64,000 bases of DNA from Cristatella mucedo (Eukaryota; Bryozoa; Phylactolaemata; Cristatellidae), in contig WPIO01000173.1 of the NCBI GenBank assembly GCA_009760855.2, positions 562,786-626,785 of the forward strand. Reading direction: 5' to 3'. The notes beneath the pieces are model-generated. The model made no database searches and was not told the origin of the DNA. It saw only the letters and a list, made by a program, of their open reading frames with translations. This document shows positions 11,634 to 20,524 of this stretch, piece after piece. How positions within the stretch are numbered: the stretch's first letter is position 1; each line of letters starts with the position of its first letter. A program made the position numbers and the translations under genes.

Positions 11634-11659
11634 AAAACCTAAACCCTAAACCTTAAACC
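11634..11659. repeat. Short CCCTAAA-like heptamer run
   Basis: About three degenerate 7-bp units (CCTAAACCCTAAACCTTAAA) next to the end of a LINE B fragment. The run is too short to be a telomere. Confidence 0.5.
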
Positions 11660-11836
11660 AAGATATTATTGATGTTATTGGGAAAAGAAAGCAGAGTTTC
11701 ATTTTTAGCGCTCAGTTTTGCTCTCATCAGAAGAACGCGGTCACAAATGACCGGAGGAAGAATATATCCATTTACTTCTGAGTGCGCGTTAGAGGCCAGC
11801 CATCTCTAGGGAAGAGGTTAAACGAGGTTTTCTAAA

Positions 11837-12029
11837 CATCTTCAACTTTTCTCCTGACTCTGCTATGCTTCCCACTTTCTGTTTGCTGCGCGTGATGAAG
11901 TCGGTTGGATACCGAATGCGTTCCGAAAGCCGCTTAGGATGCGAGTGAGCTGTACAAAACTCTCGTGCGTAACACCCACATTGTCTTTATAGCTTTGTGA
12001 AGGTACAGGCGGAGATACATTACATTAAG
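11837..12029 (+). mobile_element. LINE family A, 3' UTR fragment
   Basis: It matches the final part of ORF2 and the 3' UTR (TCCTGACTCTGCTATGCTTC, CGTAACACCCACATTGTC), ending in ACATTACATTAA. That duplicated ACATT terminus is shared with other A copies and is probably the natural 3' end. Confidence 0.88.
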
Positions 12030-12536
12030 TTACGTCAATGTGCAGCCGAAGCTGCCGCCGGCATTCCAGCTCTTGCATCCTGCAACTACATTCGCATTTT
12101 TCAGCTAGCAGGCTGAGCTGACGGCAAGCGATTGTCAGGTAGCAGCCTGAGCCCCAGCTTTCTGCATTAGGCGTTGGCATTAAATTGTGATACCACCTAG
12201 CTGGCTGCACTGAGTTATCCAGCCGACCGCATTCCCAACAAGCAAATAATCTTTCCTGTCTAGTCATCCTACTTTCAGTAAAGGAACATTGTAAAAAGTG
12301 TGTCTGCTAAGACAAGAATACAAGAGCCAAAATAATTCGCATTTGAGTGAAGTCACGTCTAATTTACTGCAACTGTATTCATGCTTGACTCTCAGCTTTT
12401 ACTGTTGCTAATCTGCAACTGGTGCATAGCTATGCAGCTTGTCCGTTCTGGCACCTACCTAGCGGCAAAACCACAGCAACTCAGTCTGAGCTTCACTTGC
12501 TGCCGCTACTCGAAAGCTATTATGCCACCACAGCGG

Positions 12537-13115
12537 ACTATGAATATGGCTGCAAGGCTGGTCTTCAAGTCCCAGCGGTTTGAGCACGTGTCACCTTTGC
12601 TGGAAGAGCTAGGATGGGTGCCGGTTGAGCAAAGGATACAGAGCAAAGTTCTTACGCTGACCCACAAGGCCCGCCACGGCTTGGCTCCTTCATACCTAGC
12701 TGAACTGCTGCATCAGTTTCAGCCTGTTCGCGCCCTCAGGTCCTGTGTGGACAATAAATTAGCTGTCCCATTCCTTCGCTTAAAGACAGTTGGCGACAGA
12801 AGCTTTAGCTCTGCAGGTCCTAGACTGTGGAACTCGCTTCCACAATTCTTACGCAACGACATCTACTCTCCAACTGCCGACTATGGCACATCTTTTTCAG
12901 CGGTCCTGAACTGCTACTTCTATGCTACTCACTACCTCAACTGCTCTCCTAACTCTGCTATGCTTCCCACTTTCTCTTTGTTGCGGGAGACAAAGTCTGT
13001 TGGCTACCGAATGCGTACCGAAAGCCGCTTAGGCTGTGAGAACGCTATACAAAACTCTCCTGCGTAACACCCACATGGTCTTTATGACTTTGTGGAGTTA
13101 CTGACGGAGATACAT
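12537..13115 (+). mobile_element. LINE family A, well preserved 3' portion
   Basis: One open frame (12381-13067) runs into and through the post-RT domain: ARLVFKSQRFEHVSPLLEEL, VEQRIQSKVLTLTHKARHGL, SFSSAGPRLWNSLPQFLRND, HYLNCSPNSAMLPTFSLLRE. LINE homology starts at about 12537, so the first about 50 codons are flank. The last about 90 residues are identical to the frame encoded by the minus copy at 18967-19457, which suggests recent insertion from one source. The RT is absent. Confidence 0.93.
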
Positions 13116-13664
13116 ACATACTCGCTGACTCGAATTCAAGATTCTATATTCGACTTGCACTTTGCTTCATTTGCATGGACCTGTCTGCTCGATCTCCATG
13201 CTCTTTAAGTTCTCTCTTGCTCAACCCGCTCCTCGACTTCCAGTCGTCCCTTTAGCCTTTACTCTCGCTGAATTGAAATTTGATCGACTCCCAGTTCTTG
13301 CGCACCCATAGTTTGGAGCTCGACTTTGGATTCCTCTGTCATCACCTAATTTTAATAGCACCATCTACATCTCAGCTAAAGTTGCGTCAGCTCTAATCAG
13401 CTGTCCTCAGGCGGTGGGGATCATGTCATTTTTTCCTGTAGTCTTTGAATGATTACCTATGCACGACTCTGTAATGCTACTAAGCAAGGATCCTTCGTTT
13501 CAGCAGCACCGAGAGTCTTCTTGTTTGTCTTTGCATGTTTTGTCTAAGTGCGATGCCTTGCCTGTAATTAACTGGTAGATACTGACTTCTCGTGAAATGA
13601 TTTCCAAAACACCTAGCGTCAAACTTGGTTCTCCAGGTGTGCTTTAACCAATTCCTATAATTTT
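13116..13664. other. No gene recognised
   Basis: Pyrimidine-leaning unassigned DNA without a domain-bearing ORF. Confidence 0.5.
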
Positions 13665-13740
13665 TGTGATAATAATACTAATGCACTTGATAAAGCGCCC
13701 TCAGAGAACTCAATCTCTTTCTAGGCACTTTAGATAATTT
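13665..13740 (-). mobile_element. LINE family B, terminal fragment
   Basis: A GATAATAATACTAATG tail is followed by CACTTGATAAAGCGCCCTCA and CAATCTCTTTCTAGGC, the last about 75 bp of family B in reverse. Confidence 0.85.
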
Positions 13741-13984
13741 TTGAGATTATCATCGTTATTCGAATTTGTGCGGGCCAAAGATAACCGACTCGGGTATCCT
13801 CCAGTAAAGCATTCCTGGCTATTTTTAGCCAAATGACCTTACCAGTAGAACTAGGCTGTTCATGCTGGCTCATTTTGCATAGCAGTTGCGTAGCAGAAGA
13901 ACCGAGCTAGTGGCTGATAGGAAAGCTAACACATATCAAGCCAGGATTACTCGCTTCTAGATTTGTATATATATATATATATAT

Positions 13985-14125
13985 TATTCATTTGTATAGC
14001 GCCCCAAGAGAACTAAATCTCTATTCAGGCGCTTCACATATGCCTCAGGGCTCGAGCCCACGACCTCAGCCAGACCTTAGTCGGGGCGAGCACCTAAACC
14101 GCTGGACCAACCCAGATCGGCATGG
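13985..14125 (-). mobile_element. SINE2 (tRNA-derived) with LINE B-like 3' end
   Basis: Read on the minus strand from 14125, it has a tRNA-like head with an A-box-like GGTCCAGCGGTTTAGG and a B-box-like GGGCTCGAGCCC. It then has AAGCGCCTGAATAGAGATT and TTCTCTTGGGGCGCTATAC, which resemble the 3' terminal hairpin of LINE B. A (TA)n run lies just beyond the 3' end. The second copy is at 48152-48300. Confidence 0.75.
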
Positions 14126-14767
14126 ATGGCTAGGGTTGCCGTCAGCGAGTACTGTTCCATTGGCTTAATGTAATGTAGGCATGAATGAGGTCCCAGATTG
14201 AGTTTGGTCGATTGCAAAGAGTGGCGGTTTCAGAGAATGTACACGTTTTGCCTTCGCCTTGAAAAGTATTCCTTCTAAAGTTGCCTTGGCTACACAGCTG
14301 CGAGACGCGCTTTCGGCAGCGAACTTTTCCAGCGAAATGTGTGGTTCATAATGTACTCGTTAATTTCGGCTGCCCTCGATCGCTCTTGTTCACACACTTC
14401 ATGATCTAGATCGAGGGTTTGAGTTCTGCAGCAGTCAATCCACTATTGCCATTATTGCCAATGGCAAGAATGTTAGCATACGTTACCATAGTTTTTTTTT
14501 CTTTCCTTGTGAAAGAGGCCGATGAATCAGGCGCAATCCTTCACTTTACTTTGTAGCCATTTTTCAAGTGCCGCAAGGATTCCACTGATTTTATAGTCGA
14601 TGAGAAAACAATGGCTAAATCTGCGCTTGCTAATTGAAAAGCTCGTCTGTGTGTGTGCGTGCGTACTGGCCGATAGCGGGCCAATGTGGCCGCTTTAGCC
14701 AATGCTTTGCAGGTTCGTGTGGATGCACGGTCTGCGGGCAGAGCTTGAACGACATCACGTGTGTCTG
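14126..14767. other. No gene recognised
   Basis: Unassigned DNA without a domain-bearing frame. Confidence 0.5.
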
Positions 14768-14965
14768 GAGCTTCACGGGGTCATAAAAATAAGCTGATTT
14801 AACAGCCTCTTTTGTATAGCGACAGAAGAACATTTACGGCTATCACTACCACTTGCAGCGGCAATAAAAGGATCGCCCACCGCACAATTCGAACCCACAT
14901 CATCGAGACCGAGGTCGCGAAAAGCAACCGCCTTACCCGGTGTGCCGTCTTCGCTCACCATCTAT
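14768..14965 (-). mobile_element. SINE1 (tRNA-derived), near full length
   Basis: On the minus strand it has a tRNA-like head with box A in GGCG...GGTAAGGCGG form and box B GGGTTCGAATTG. The body has GGCGATCCTTTTATTGCC and the 3' end GAGGCTGTTAAATCAGCTTA. It shares this structure with the copies at 15262 and 20158. Pol III transcription is expected for this class. Confidence 0.82.
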
Positions 14966-15261
14966 ATTGCATGGCCGACTCAACCGTGTGTAAGCCCGCG
15001 GCCGGGAAACTTTGCACGGCCAGTTCTATTCACGCTCGGGCCTGCCCGGGCCAGCTCGGCATTGTTAACTGAACAATAGAGGCAGCTCGAGGGCGGAGCC
15101 TGCAATGCGTCGGCCAGACAGGTTCTCGCCGGGAGACTTGGGCGGCAGCTGATGCCTATATTATGCGGACTCCGTAGTAGAGAAACAGTTTGCAATGTCT
15201 TCCTTTAGTTGCCCCATCTTACAGATCCCTAATAACTGTCAGCTATGAACAAAAAAGAGGC

Positions 15262-15450
15262 CGATATAGCGACAGAGCCGCGATGGCGAACTAGGTAAGG
15301 CGGTTGCTTTTCACAACCTCGGTCCCAATGTCGTGGGTACGAATCTTGCGATGGGCGATCCTTTATCGCCACTGCAAGAGGTGGTGATAGCAATAAAGGC
15401 TCTTCTGTCGCTATACAAAAAGAGGCTGTTAAATCAGCTAGTATTTATTT
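15262..15450 (+). mobile_element. SINE1 (tRNA-derived), near full length
   Basis: Box A-like TGGCGAACTAGG agrees with TRGCNNAGYNGG at 11 of 12 positions. Box B-like GGGTACGAATC lies about 55 bp downstream. The body contains GGGCGATCCTTTATCGCCAC, GGCTCTTCTGTCGCTATAC and a TTAAATCAGCTAGTATTTAT end. It lies 0.3 kb from an inverted copy, so the two could pair. Confidence 0.85.
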
Positions 15451-16557
15451 ATTTACTTTACAGACGGAACGGGACTCCTGTAAGCCGCAATGCGGAGGTG
15501 GGAGCTAGGGGTCGGAGGTTATCATCCAGACCCCGTAATGTCAACGGAACTGCTGCGGGAGGAAGGCGCCGGGAGTATAGTGAATGAATAGCATTGGCTG
15601 AAGTACTTGAAATAGCGTAGAACTAGTACATTTGGGAGTTTACATGCAGCCTTCTCGTAGCCTCGCCGATAGACGCCGCATTTACCCAAGTTTCGCGCTA
15701 CCAGAGCTACTAGAGGTTAGCGGCTTTCTCGCATTGACTGACTGTGCTATGTCGCGATACATATGTATAAGCAGCCTCCTCCGCACCTGGCAAACTCTCT
15801 AGCAGACACCGCGGCTGGAGAACGGCTGCCTAGCACCCATCGGTACACCAGCGAAGCGTAGGACCGCCCACTATTTATTAATAATGGCAGCCACCCACGT
15901 GACTCAACATCGGCATTTTTATTGGCTGCCAATGACGCAGAAGTCCCAGAATAGCTGTCGTGGGCCCTTACAGTAGTCATGCGCCGGAAGATGTAAATCA
16001 TTGCGCTGCAGCGGGCGGGTGCTGGCGGAGGGTGACTGATACCTCTGAGTGTGGTAAGCTCTGCCGAGCTCGATTAGCACTGCTGGCGCATCGCGTTATT
16101 TAGGGTTATGCTGAGTATGACTGGCCCCGCTCGTTGAGCTCGTCGGTCTCTCTCTCTCTGGCCGCTGGCTGCTCTTATCCTCGTGCACCGTCAGGCCGCA
16201 GGAACGTCTGCAGCAGCGCTCAGTCGGAAACATGGTCGCTTCGACCCGCTAGGCCGCTTGCATTTCCGGTCGATTGGGCAAGTCGGGACTGCTAAGGGCT
16301 AGCTAGATCTTCCGCTGGGCTATAGGCGACGGGCGCTGTAGCGCTTCCTCGGGTCTCTCCCTCCTTCTGCCGGTTGCCCTGACCCTCGGGGCGGGCGGGC
16401 GGGCAGGCGGGGGGGGGGGGGGAGCAGCTGGCTACAGCGATGCCGGCTCCACCTTTACGGCCAGGTCGTGGCTGCCAATGCTCCCGCTCGCGAGTTTCAG
16501 CTGTAAAAAGTGGAAACATCCGGGAGAGAGCAGAGCCCAGAAGCCCAGCTACCAGAA
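15451..16557 (+). promoter_or_regulatory. Probable upstream region of the bZIP locus
   Basis: No coding domain is seen. At 15921-15939 an inverted CCAAT (ATTGG), a CCAAT and TGACGCA (a CRE/AP-1-like half site) lie within 20 bp. G-rich sequence at about 16390-16425 holds several GGGCGGG GC boxes and a run of about 14 G. There is no clear TATA box. This is promoter-like composition just before the possible 5' exon, but no start site can be placed from sequence alone. Confidence 0.4.
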
Positions 16558-16752
16558 ATGTTCACCCTGACGGACTACATCGGTTTCGCGATCGCCGACA
16601 GCGAGGGAGACGACTGCTACAGCTGGCAGCTACAACTACAGCAGCAGCGATCGACGGCTGCAGACCTGGAGGACGACTGGCAGCTGACGAGTGCCATCTC
16701 GGAGCTCCTGCCTGCCACTGCGTTCGATCAGAAAGACAAGTGGCCTATTTGA
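16558..16752 (+). CDS. Possible 5'-exon ORF or uORF, 64 aa
   Basis: This frame opens with ATG in fair context (G at -3), encodes an acidic peptide starting MFTLTDYIGFAIAD, and ends at TGA 16750-16752. Five bases later comes a good 5' splice-site sequence, CCG|GTGAGC, at 16757/16758. Joined to the acceptor at 17659/17660, this ORF would be a closed upstream ORF in the bZIP mRNA. Alternatively it is the real N terminus, cut off by an indel. No family is recognised. No transcript evidence is available. Confidence 0.3.
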   Translation: MFTLTDYIGFAIADSEGDDCYSWQLQLQQQRSTAADLEDDWQLTSAISELLPATAFDQKDKWPI

Positions 16753-16799
16753 CACCGGTGAGCTTATAGGGCAGTGCGAATGTGTATTGTCAACCGCCA

Positions 16800-16850
16800 G
16801 CACACACGCGCACGCACGCACACACACGCGCGCGCACACACACAAGCGCG
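16800..16850. repeat. (CA/CG)n alternating purine-pyrimidine tract
   Basis: Alternating CA and CG dinucleotides over about 50 bp. Such a sequence is prone to Z-DNA. It lies in the putative intron of the bZIP gene. Confidence 0.85.
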
Positions 16851-16940
16851 AGCTCGAAAGCTGCCCGGCAGCCATTGGCCTGTCTCATGATACACCCCAG
16901 ATCTGACTGCTACCAGCCTTATCGCCGGGCCTCAAATCAT

Positions 16941-16954
16941 TCGTCACGTGACGA
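16941..16954. promoter_or_regulatory. Palindromic E-box/CRE, TCGTCACGTGACGA
   Basis: A perfect 14-bp palindrome with CACGTG at its centre and TGACG on each strand. The inner 10 bases, GTCACGTGAC, equal the core described for MiT/TFE (CLEAR) sites. bZIP dimers can also bind such sites. It lies 0.7 kb before the bZIP start codon. Binding is inferred. Confidence 0.5.
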
Positions 16955-17664
16955 CTCCGGCTGACACACACCTGGGAAGAATTCGATAAGGCACCGCTTG
17001 AGCTTGCCCTCGCTTAGCACGGCTGCAAATGCTATTTGCCCGACCCCAGGAAGTCGCCTTCACGTGCAGTCGGATGCGTGCAGTTTGTGCAGTTCAATTC
17101 GCCATGGTGTAAGTGCATACAATCACTGCAGATGATGCAATGCTCATTGCTACTGACCGTTGCAGTCTGCAGCAAGGCGAAGCCATTGGAGCACATCGGC
17201 CTTGATCTGCTCCCTCCCGATTCTTTGAAGCTCTGACTAAGCACAGCGTTTTCTGTTAGTGGTCAACACCGACTGCAAGTTGTGCCACATTAAAAGGGTC
17301 GCTGTTTTTTCCTGAGGTCGTCGAGAAGCTCCAGGCAACTTTGATTACTGTTTCTATCTGCAGCTATTATATTATATTCTATCTGCAGTTATTATATCTC
17401 CTTTTTTCTCTTCGTGGTTTCTGCCGACATGTTAGCAGCTTCCATGTCTGGCTTCGACCACAGGCACTTCGTTTTTACAGTGTAACAGCCATTTGGGTTG
17501 CCTGTCTGGGTCATACCACGACCTACGTAGTGCTATCAAGACTGGCAGCAGGCAATCCTATATTTCCTTCTGCGATCGAGTATTAGCTGCTAAGGCTCAT
17601 CTGTCGCTATATACATGAGTTGGATTCTCTGACCTTTGTGTCCGGTTATGTCTTTTTAGGAGCC

Positions 17665-17721
17665 ATGCGATATCTTAGGCATGGCCGTCTCGGCAGCACT
17701 GGATCTACAACTGGCGGTTAA
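17665..17721 (+). CDS. Overlapping upstream ORF, 18 aa
   Basis: The first ATG after the acceptor (CCATGC) opens an 18-codon frame that ends at TAA 17719-17721. It overlaps the bZIP ATG at 17681 in a different frame, so ribosomes that translate it would miss the main start. uORFs controlling translation are known in the C/EBP, CHOP and ATF4 genes. Whether this one is on the mRNA depends on the inferred acceptor. Confidence 0.4.
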   Translation: MRYLRHGRLGSTGSTTGG

Positions 17722-18503
17722 CGATGAGCCCGAGGCGCTGCAGAATTCTCGAGACTGCTTTTCCGGAGTCTCCGTTGCACTAGGAGACAGTGACGAAGAC
17801 GTCGTTCTCAGCACACTCAGAGACGACTTTTTGCGAGATATTCTGCTTATTGATGATGACCAAATCATTGGTGTGGCTAACGACGCTCTTCAGAACAGCC
17901 GTCCCGTAGAGATGGCTGTAATTTCGAACGCCGTCGAGCTACCTTCCACCGCCGCCGATACTGAAGTCAAGAGTCTAGCACTTGAAACAGACAGGCTGGA
18001 AAATGCTGTCGTCGTCCAAGAAGCAGCCGTCGCTGAAGACGTTGTCACTGTGCTCTCCTCCCACGATCCAGATGTCGACGCTCCTGTGGATTGCAGTATC
18101 GTCTCCTCGCCCGACAGTAGCGTGCTCGAGGAGCATGCCTACAGCTTCAGTGCGGCTGCCGACAGTCTGCTGCTACCTGTTTCGCTCGCTCTGGTCGCTG
18201 CGAGCTTGCCTCACAGCGAGCAGAAGTATGCAGAGCGGAGACGCAAGAACAACGAGGCGTCCAGGAGCTGTCGCCAGCAGAGGAAGAGGAAGCTGGTGGA
18301 AATGAGCTCGACGGTGGGCAGCTTGGAGGCTGACAAACGCTCGTCTGAAGATCCAAGTCCGAGAGCTGGAGGAGATGGTCGAGCGGGGGCGCAGGCGATA
18401 CTCGCCGAGTCCATGCTTGCCGTGCAGGGCAGGGCAGCAGCACAACGTGCGAGCGGAGAGGATGAGTGACCAGCGACCGCCGATATCGGACGATGAGCCT
18501 TGA
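17681..18503 (+). CDS. bZIP transcription factor, C/EBP-PAR-like, frameshifted in the zipper
   Basis: A nuclear DNA-binding factor by family. The N-terminal about 180 residues are acidic and low in basic residues, with SDEDVVLSTLRDDFLRDILL at 37-56, and look like an activation region. The basic region at 182-204 has YAERRRKNNEASRSCRQQRK; the NN-E-A-S-x-x-C-R core is closest to the C/EBP and PAR groups. The zipper starts with d-position Met208 and Leu215. At 18335-18337 the codon AAA replaces AAC plus frame. As written, the frame drifts into a Gly/Ala-rich tail and ends at 18469. Skipping one A gives Asn at the a position, then Leu at each next d (Leu222, Leu229) and Val at a, with a stop at 18501-18503, total about 273 residues. 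ATG 17681 (GGCATGG) is the likely start, although the frame is also open back to the acceptor. It may be a sequence error, a pseudogene or, less likely, programmed +1 shifting. Confidence 0.85.
18335..18337 (+). other. Frame break in the bZIP zipper (extra A)
   Basis: GACAAACGC where the heptad pattern requires GACAACGCT. The break falls exactly at the conserved a-position Asn of the zipper. Confidence 0.8.
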
Positions 18504-18655
18504 CCTGGAAGCTGAGAGTCGTGCATTGAGTATGAGCATGCTGCTGAGAAATTATGTAATCTTTCTTTTCTGTCAAGTCACCTAAAAAAAAAAACAGCTG
18601 AACGTAAAAGATTCCATGTGCTCCAAATTAATAAAAGGCTGTAGCAACTTGCTGG
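18504..18655 (+). terminator. 3' UTR and poly(A) signal of the bZIP gene
   Basis: AATAAA lies at 18630-18635, followed by the GT-rich stretch TTGTTTCGTGCTTGTG at about 18658-18673, the usual layout of an animal cleavage site. It is about 130 bp after the restored stop, supporting a short 3' UTR. Confidence 0.7.
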
Positions 18656-18673
18656 ATTGTTTCGTGCTTGTGA

Positions 18674-18966
18674 TCTTGTTAACAGCCTGTCATTCCTCAG
18701 CCACCTGCAGAACGGAGCAGCATAGCGAAATGGCAATATTACCCGAGTTTCTCCTGTGCCAGGCGTTTTGGCTACTTTAATGCTATCTTTGGTGTGCTTT
18801 TGATGCCTTCTGCAGATTTTAGCATTATAGGGCTACTGTATGAGTACCAGAGCCTGGGGGCTTTTCAAAGAAGGCCTGTCGAATATAGGGATGCTGTCAG
18901 GGAGATGGTAGACTGGTGAGCACAAAAGAACAATGCGCCCACTAGTCGTTTTGGGCTGCGTGTGAG
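18674..18966. other. Downstream flank of the bZIP gene
   Basis: No gene or repeat recognised between the poly(A) region and the LINE A copy. Confidence 0.5.
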
Positions 18967-19457
18967 TAATGTAATGTATCTCCGTCAGTAACTCCACAAA
19001 GTCATAAAGACCATGTGGGTGTTACGCAGGAGAGTTTTGTATAGCGTTCTCACAGCCTAAGCGGCTTTCGGTACGCATTCGGTAGCCAACAGACTTCGTC
19101 TCACGCAACAAAGAGAAAGTGGGAAGCATAGCAGAGTTAGGAGAGCAGTTGAGGTAGTGAGTAGCATAGAAGTAGCAGTTCAGGACCGCTGAAAAAGATG
19201 TGCCATAGTCGGCAGTTGGAGAGTAGATGTCGTTGCGTAAGAATTGTGGAAGCGAGTTCCACAGTCTAGGACCTGCAGAGCTAAAGCTTCTGTTCGCCAA
19301 CTGTCTTTAAGTGGAGGAATGAGACAGCTAATTTATTGTCCACACAGGACCTGAGGGGCGCGAACAGGCTGAAACTGATGCAGCAGTTCAGCTAGGTATG
19401 AAGGAGCCAAGCCGTGGGCGGGCCTTGTGGGTCAGCGTAAGAACTTTGCTCTGTAGG
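18967..19457 (-). mobile_element. LINE family A, recent 5'-truncated copy
   Basis: On the minus strand the last about 90 codons match the copy at 12537-13115 residue for residue (RSFSSAGPRLWNSLPQFLRN onward), with the same 3' UTR and GTAATGTATCTCCGTC terminus. Against that copy I count three single-base gains, at 19282 (TT), 19357 (GGGG) and 19417 (GGG), which break the frame, and about three substitutions in this stretch. It is truncated at about 19457. Confidence 0.92.
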
Positions 19458-20157
19458 TGACGACGAAAGTAGCTTGAAATCTTATTACAATAGTGTTGAG
19501 CCTGCGGACATTGCAGGAGCTGGCAGCTGGATTAAGGCTCCTCAAGGTGGCTGTCGGCAATTCATCTGTAGTCGCTTAACATGCTGAGCTAAGGTGTCCC
19601 ATAGCCCAGCTACTACTGAAGTGGTGAAATTCTCCATCTATTGCTAAAAGTGGCTGAAATGATATATTGCTAATTACCCTGCTGTCTTGTCAGCCTTTTC
19701 AGCAAATATTTTCGCTTCGGCAGCCTATCGTATTTATATAATATATACCGTAGTGCTTTTAAAGTCGCCCCTTTTTCTCACTCAAGGTTGGTCATAGAGA
19801 TGTATCATCAGTACAAATAAGAATGGTGATCTATCTAATGTTTAGTACACTAGAAGAAATGTGCCACTATTCGTGTGCTTTATTACTTTTATTACTGCTT
19901 CAATAGAAGAAATAACCCTGAGCTAATGACAAGCACGGTGTTGCGCATAGGCGAGCATTCACAAGCACTTGAGTTTAAAGCTTAGACGAAAAAAAAAAAA
20001 AAGAACAATAGAAGCTACTAACGACTACTGCGTAGTAGTAATACCGGTGGGTAACGTGTACTGCATCATGCTCAATTGAGTAGTGAACGCACGAAGCGAC
20101 AGAAAAGATGCCCTCACAGCAGGGGGTGTATGGAAGAGCTCGGAAAACTGAGCAGAC
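19458..20157. other. No gene recognised
   Basis: Unassigned DNA with a run of about 15 A near 19989. No domain in any frame. Confidence 0.5.
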
Positions 20158-20335
20158 TAGATGGAGCTGTGATGGCACACTAGCTAAGGCAGCTGCTTTT
20201 TCTCGATCTCGGTCACGAAGGCATGCGTTCGAATCCTGCAGCGGGCGATCCTTTATTGTCACTGCAAACGAAGTTGATAGCCGCAGAGGCTCTTCGGTCG
20301 CTACACAAAGATGGTGTTAAATCAGGTACTACCTA
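20158..20335 (+). mobile_element. SINE1 (tRNA-derived)
   Basis: Box A-like TGGCACACTAGC, a strong B box GCGTTCGAATCC, the body GCGGGCGATCCTTTATTGTC, and the 3' end GTTAAATCAGGTACTACC. It has the same order and spacing as the copy at 15262. Confidence 0.85.
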
Positions 20336-20524
20336 AAAGGACCTTGATTTATGTCGGGTCACTCAAGCAGAGACAGGTGCCAGTTCCAGACGTTCATTGC
20401 CCATGAATTCAAGGCCTGATTACTCATCAACATATTTCTATTTAGCCTGAATGACGAGAGTGACTGGAAAAATCATCCGATCATGAAAGAACACACCAAA
20501 GGAGCAAGGAAAATAGATACGCTT

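Larger units (their letters stand above)
16757..17660 (+). other. Putative intron of the bZIP gene
   Basis: It runs from the donor GTGAGC at 16758 to the acceptor TGTCTTTTTAG at 17649-17659. It would contain the CA/CG repeat, the palindromic E-box and a small SINE1-like fragment near 17580-17617. Another AG with a following open stretch near 17166 could be an internal exon, so the structure is provisional. Confidence 0.35.

Noticed and set aside
14860-14900. Candidate tRNA gene from the TTCGAA B box
   Set aside because: The surrounding sequence recurs with a fixed body and 3' end at several places, so it is a tRNA-derived SINE. No cloverleaf can be completed. The same applies at 20225, 25685 and 48220.
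18335-18337. A programmed ribosomal frameshift in the bZIP mRNA as the leading explanation
   Set aside because: No known slippery or antizyme-like stop context is present at the site. A nearby repeat shows similar one-base run changes, so a sequence error is at least as likely. Kept only as an alternative.
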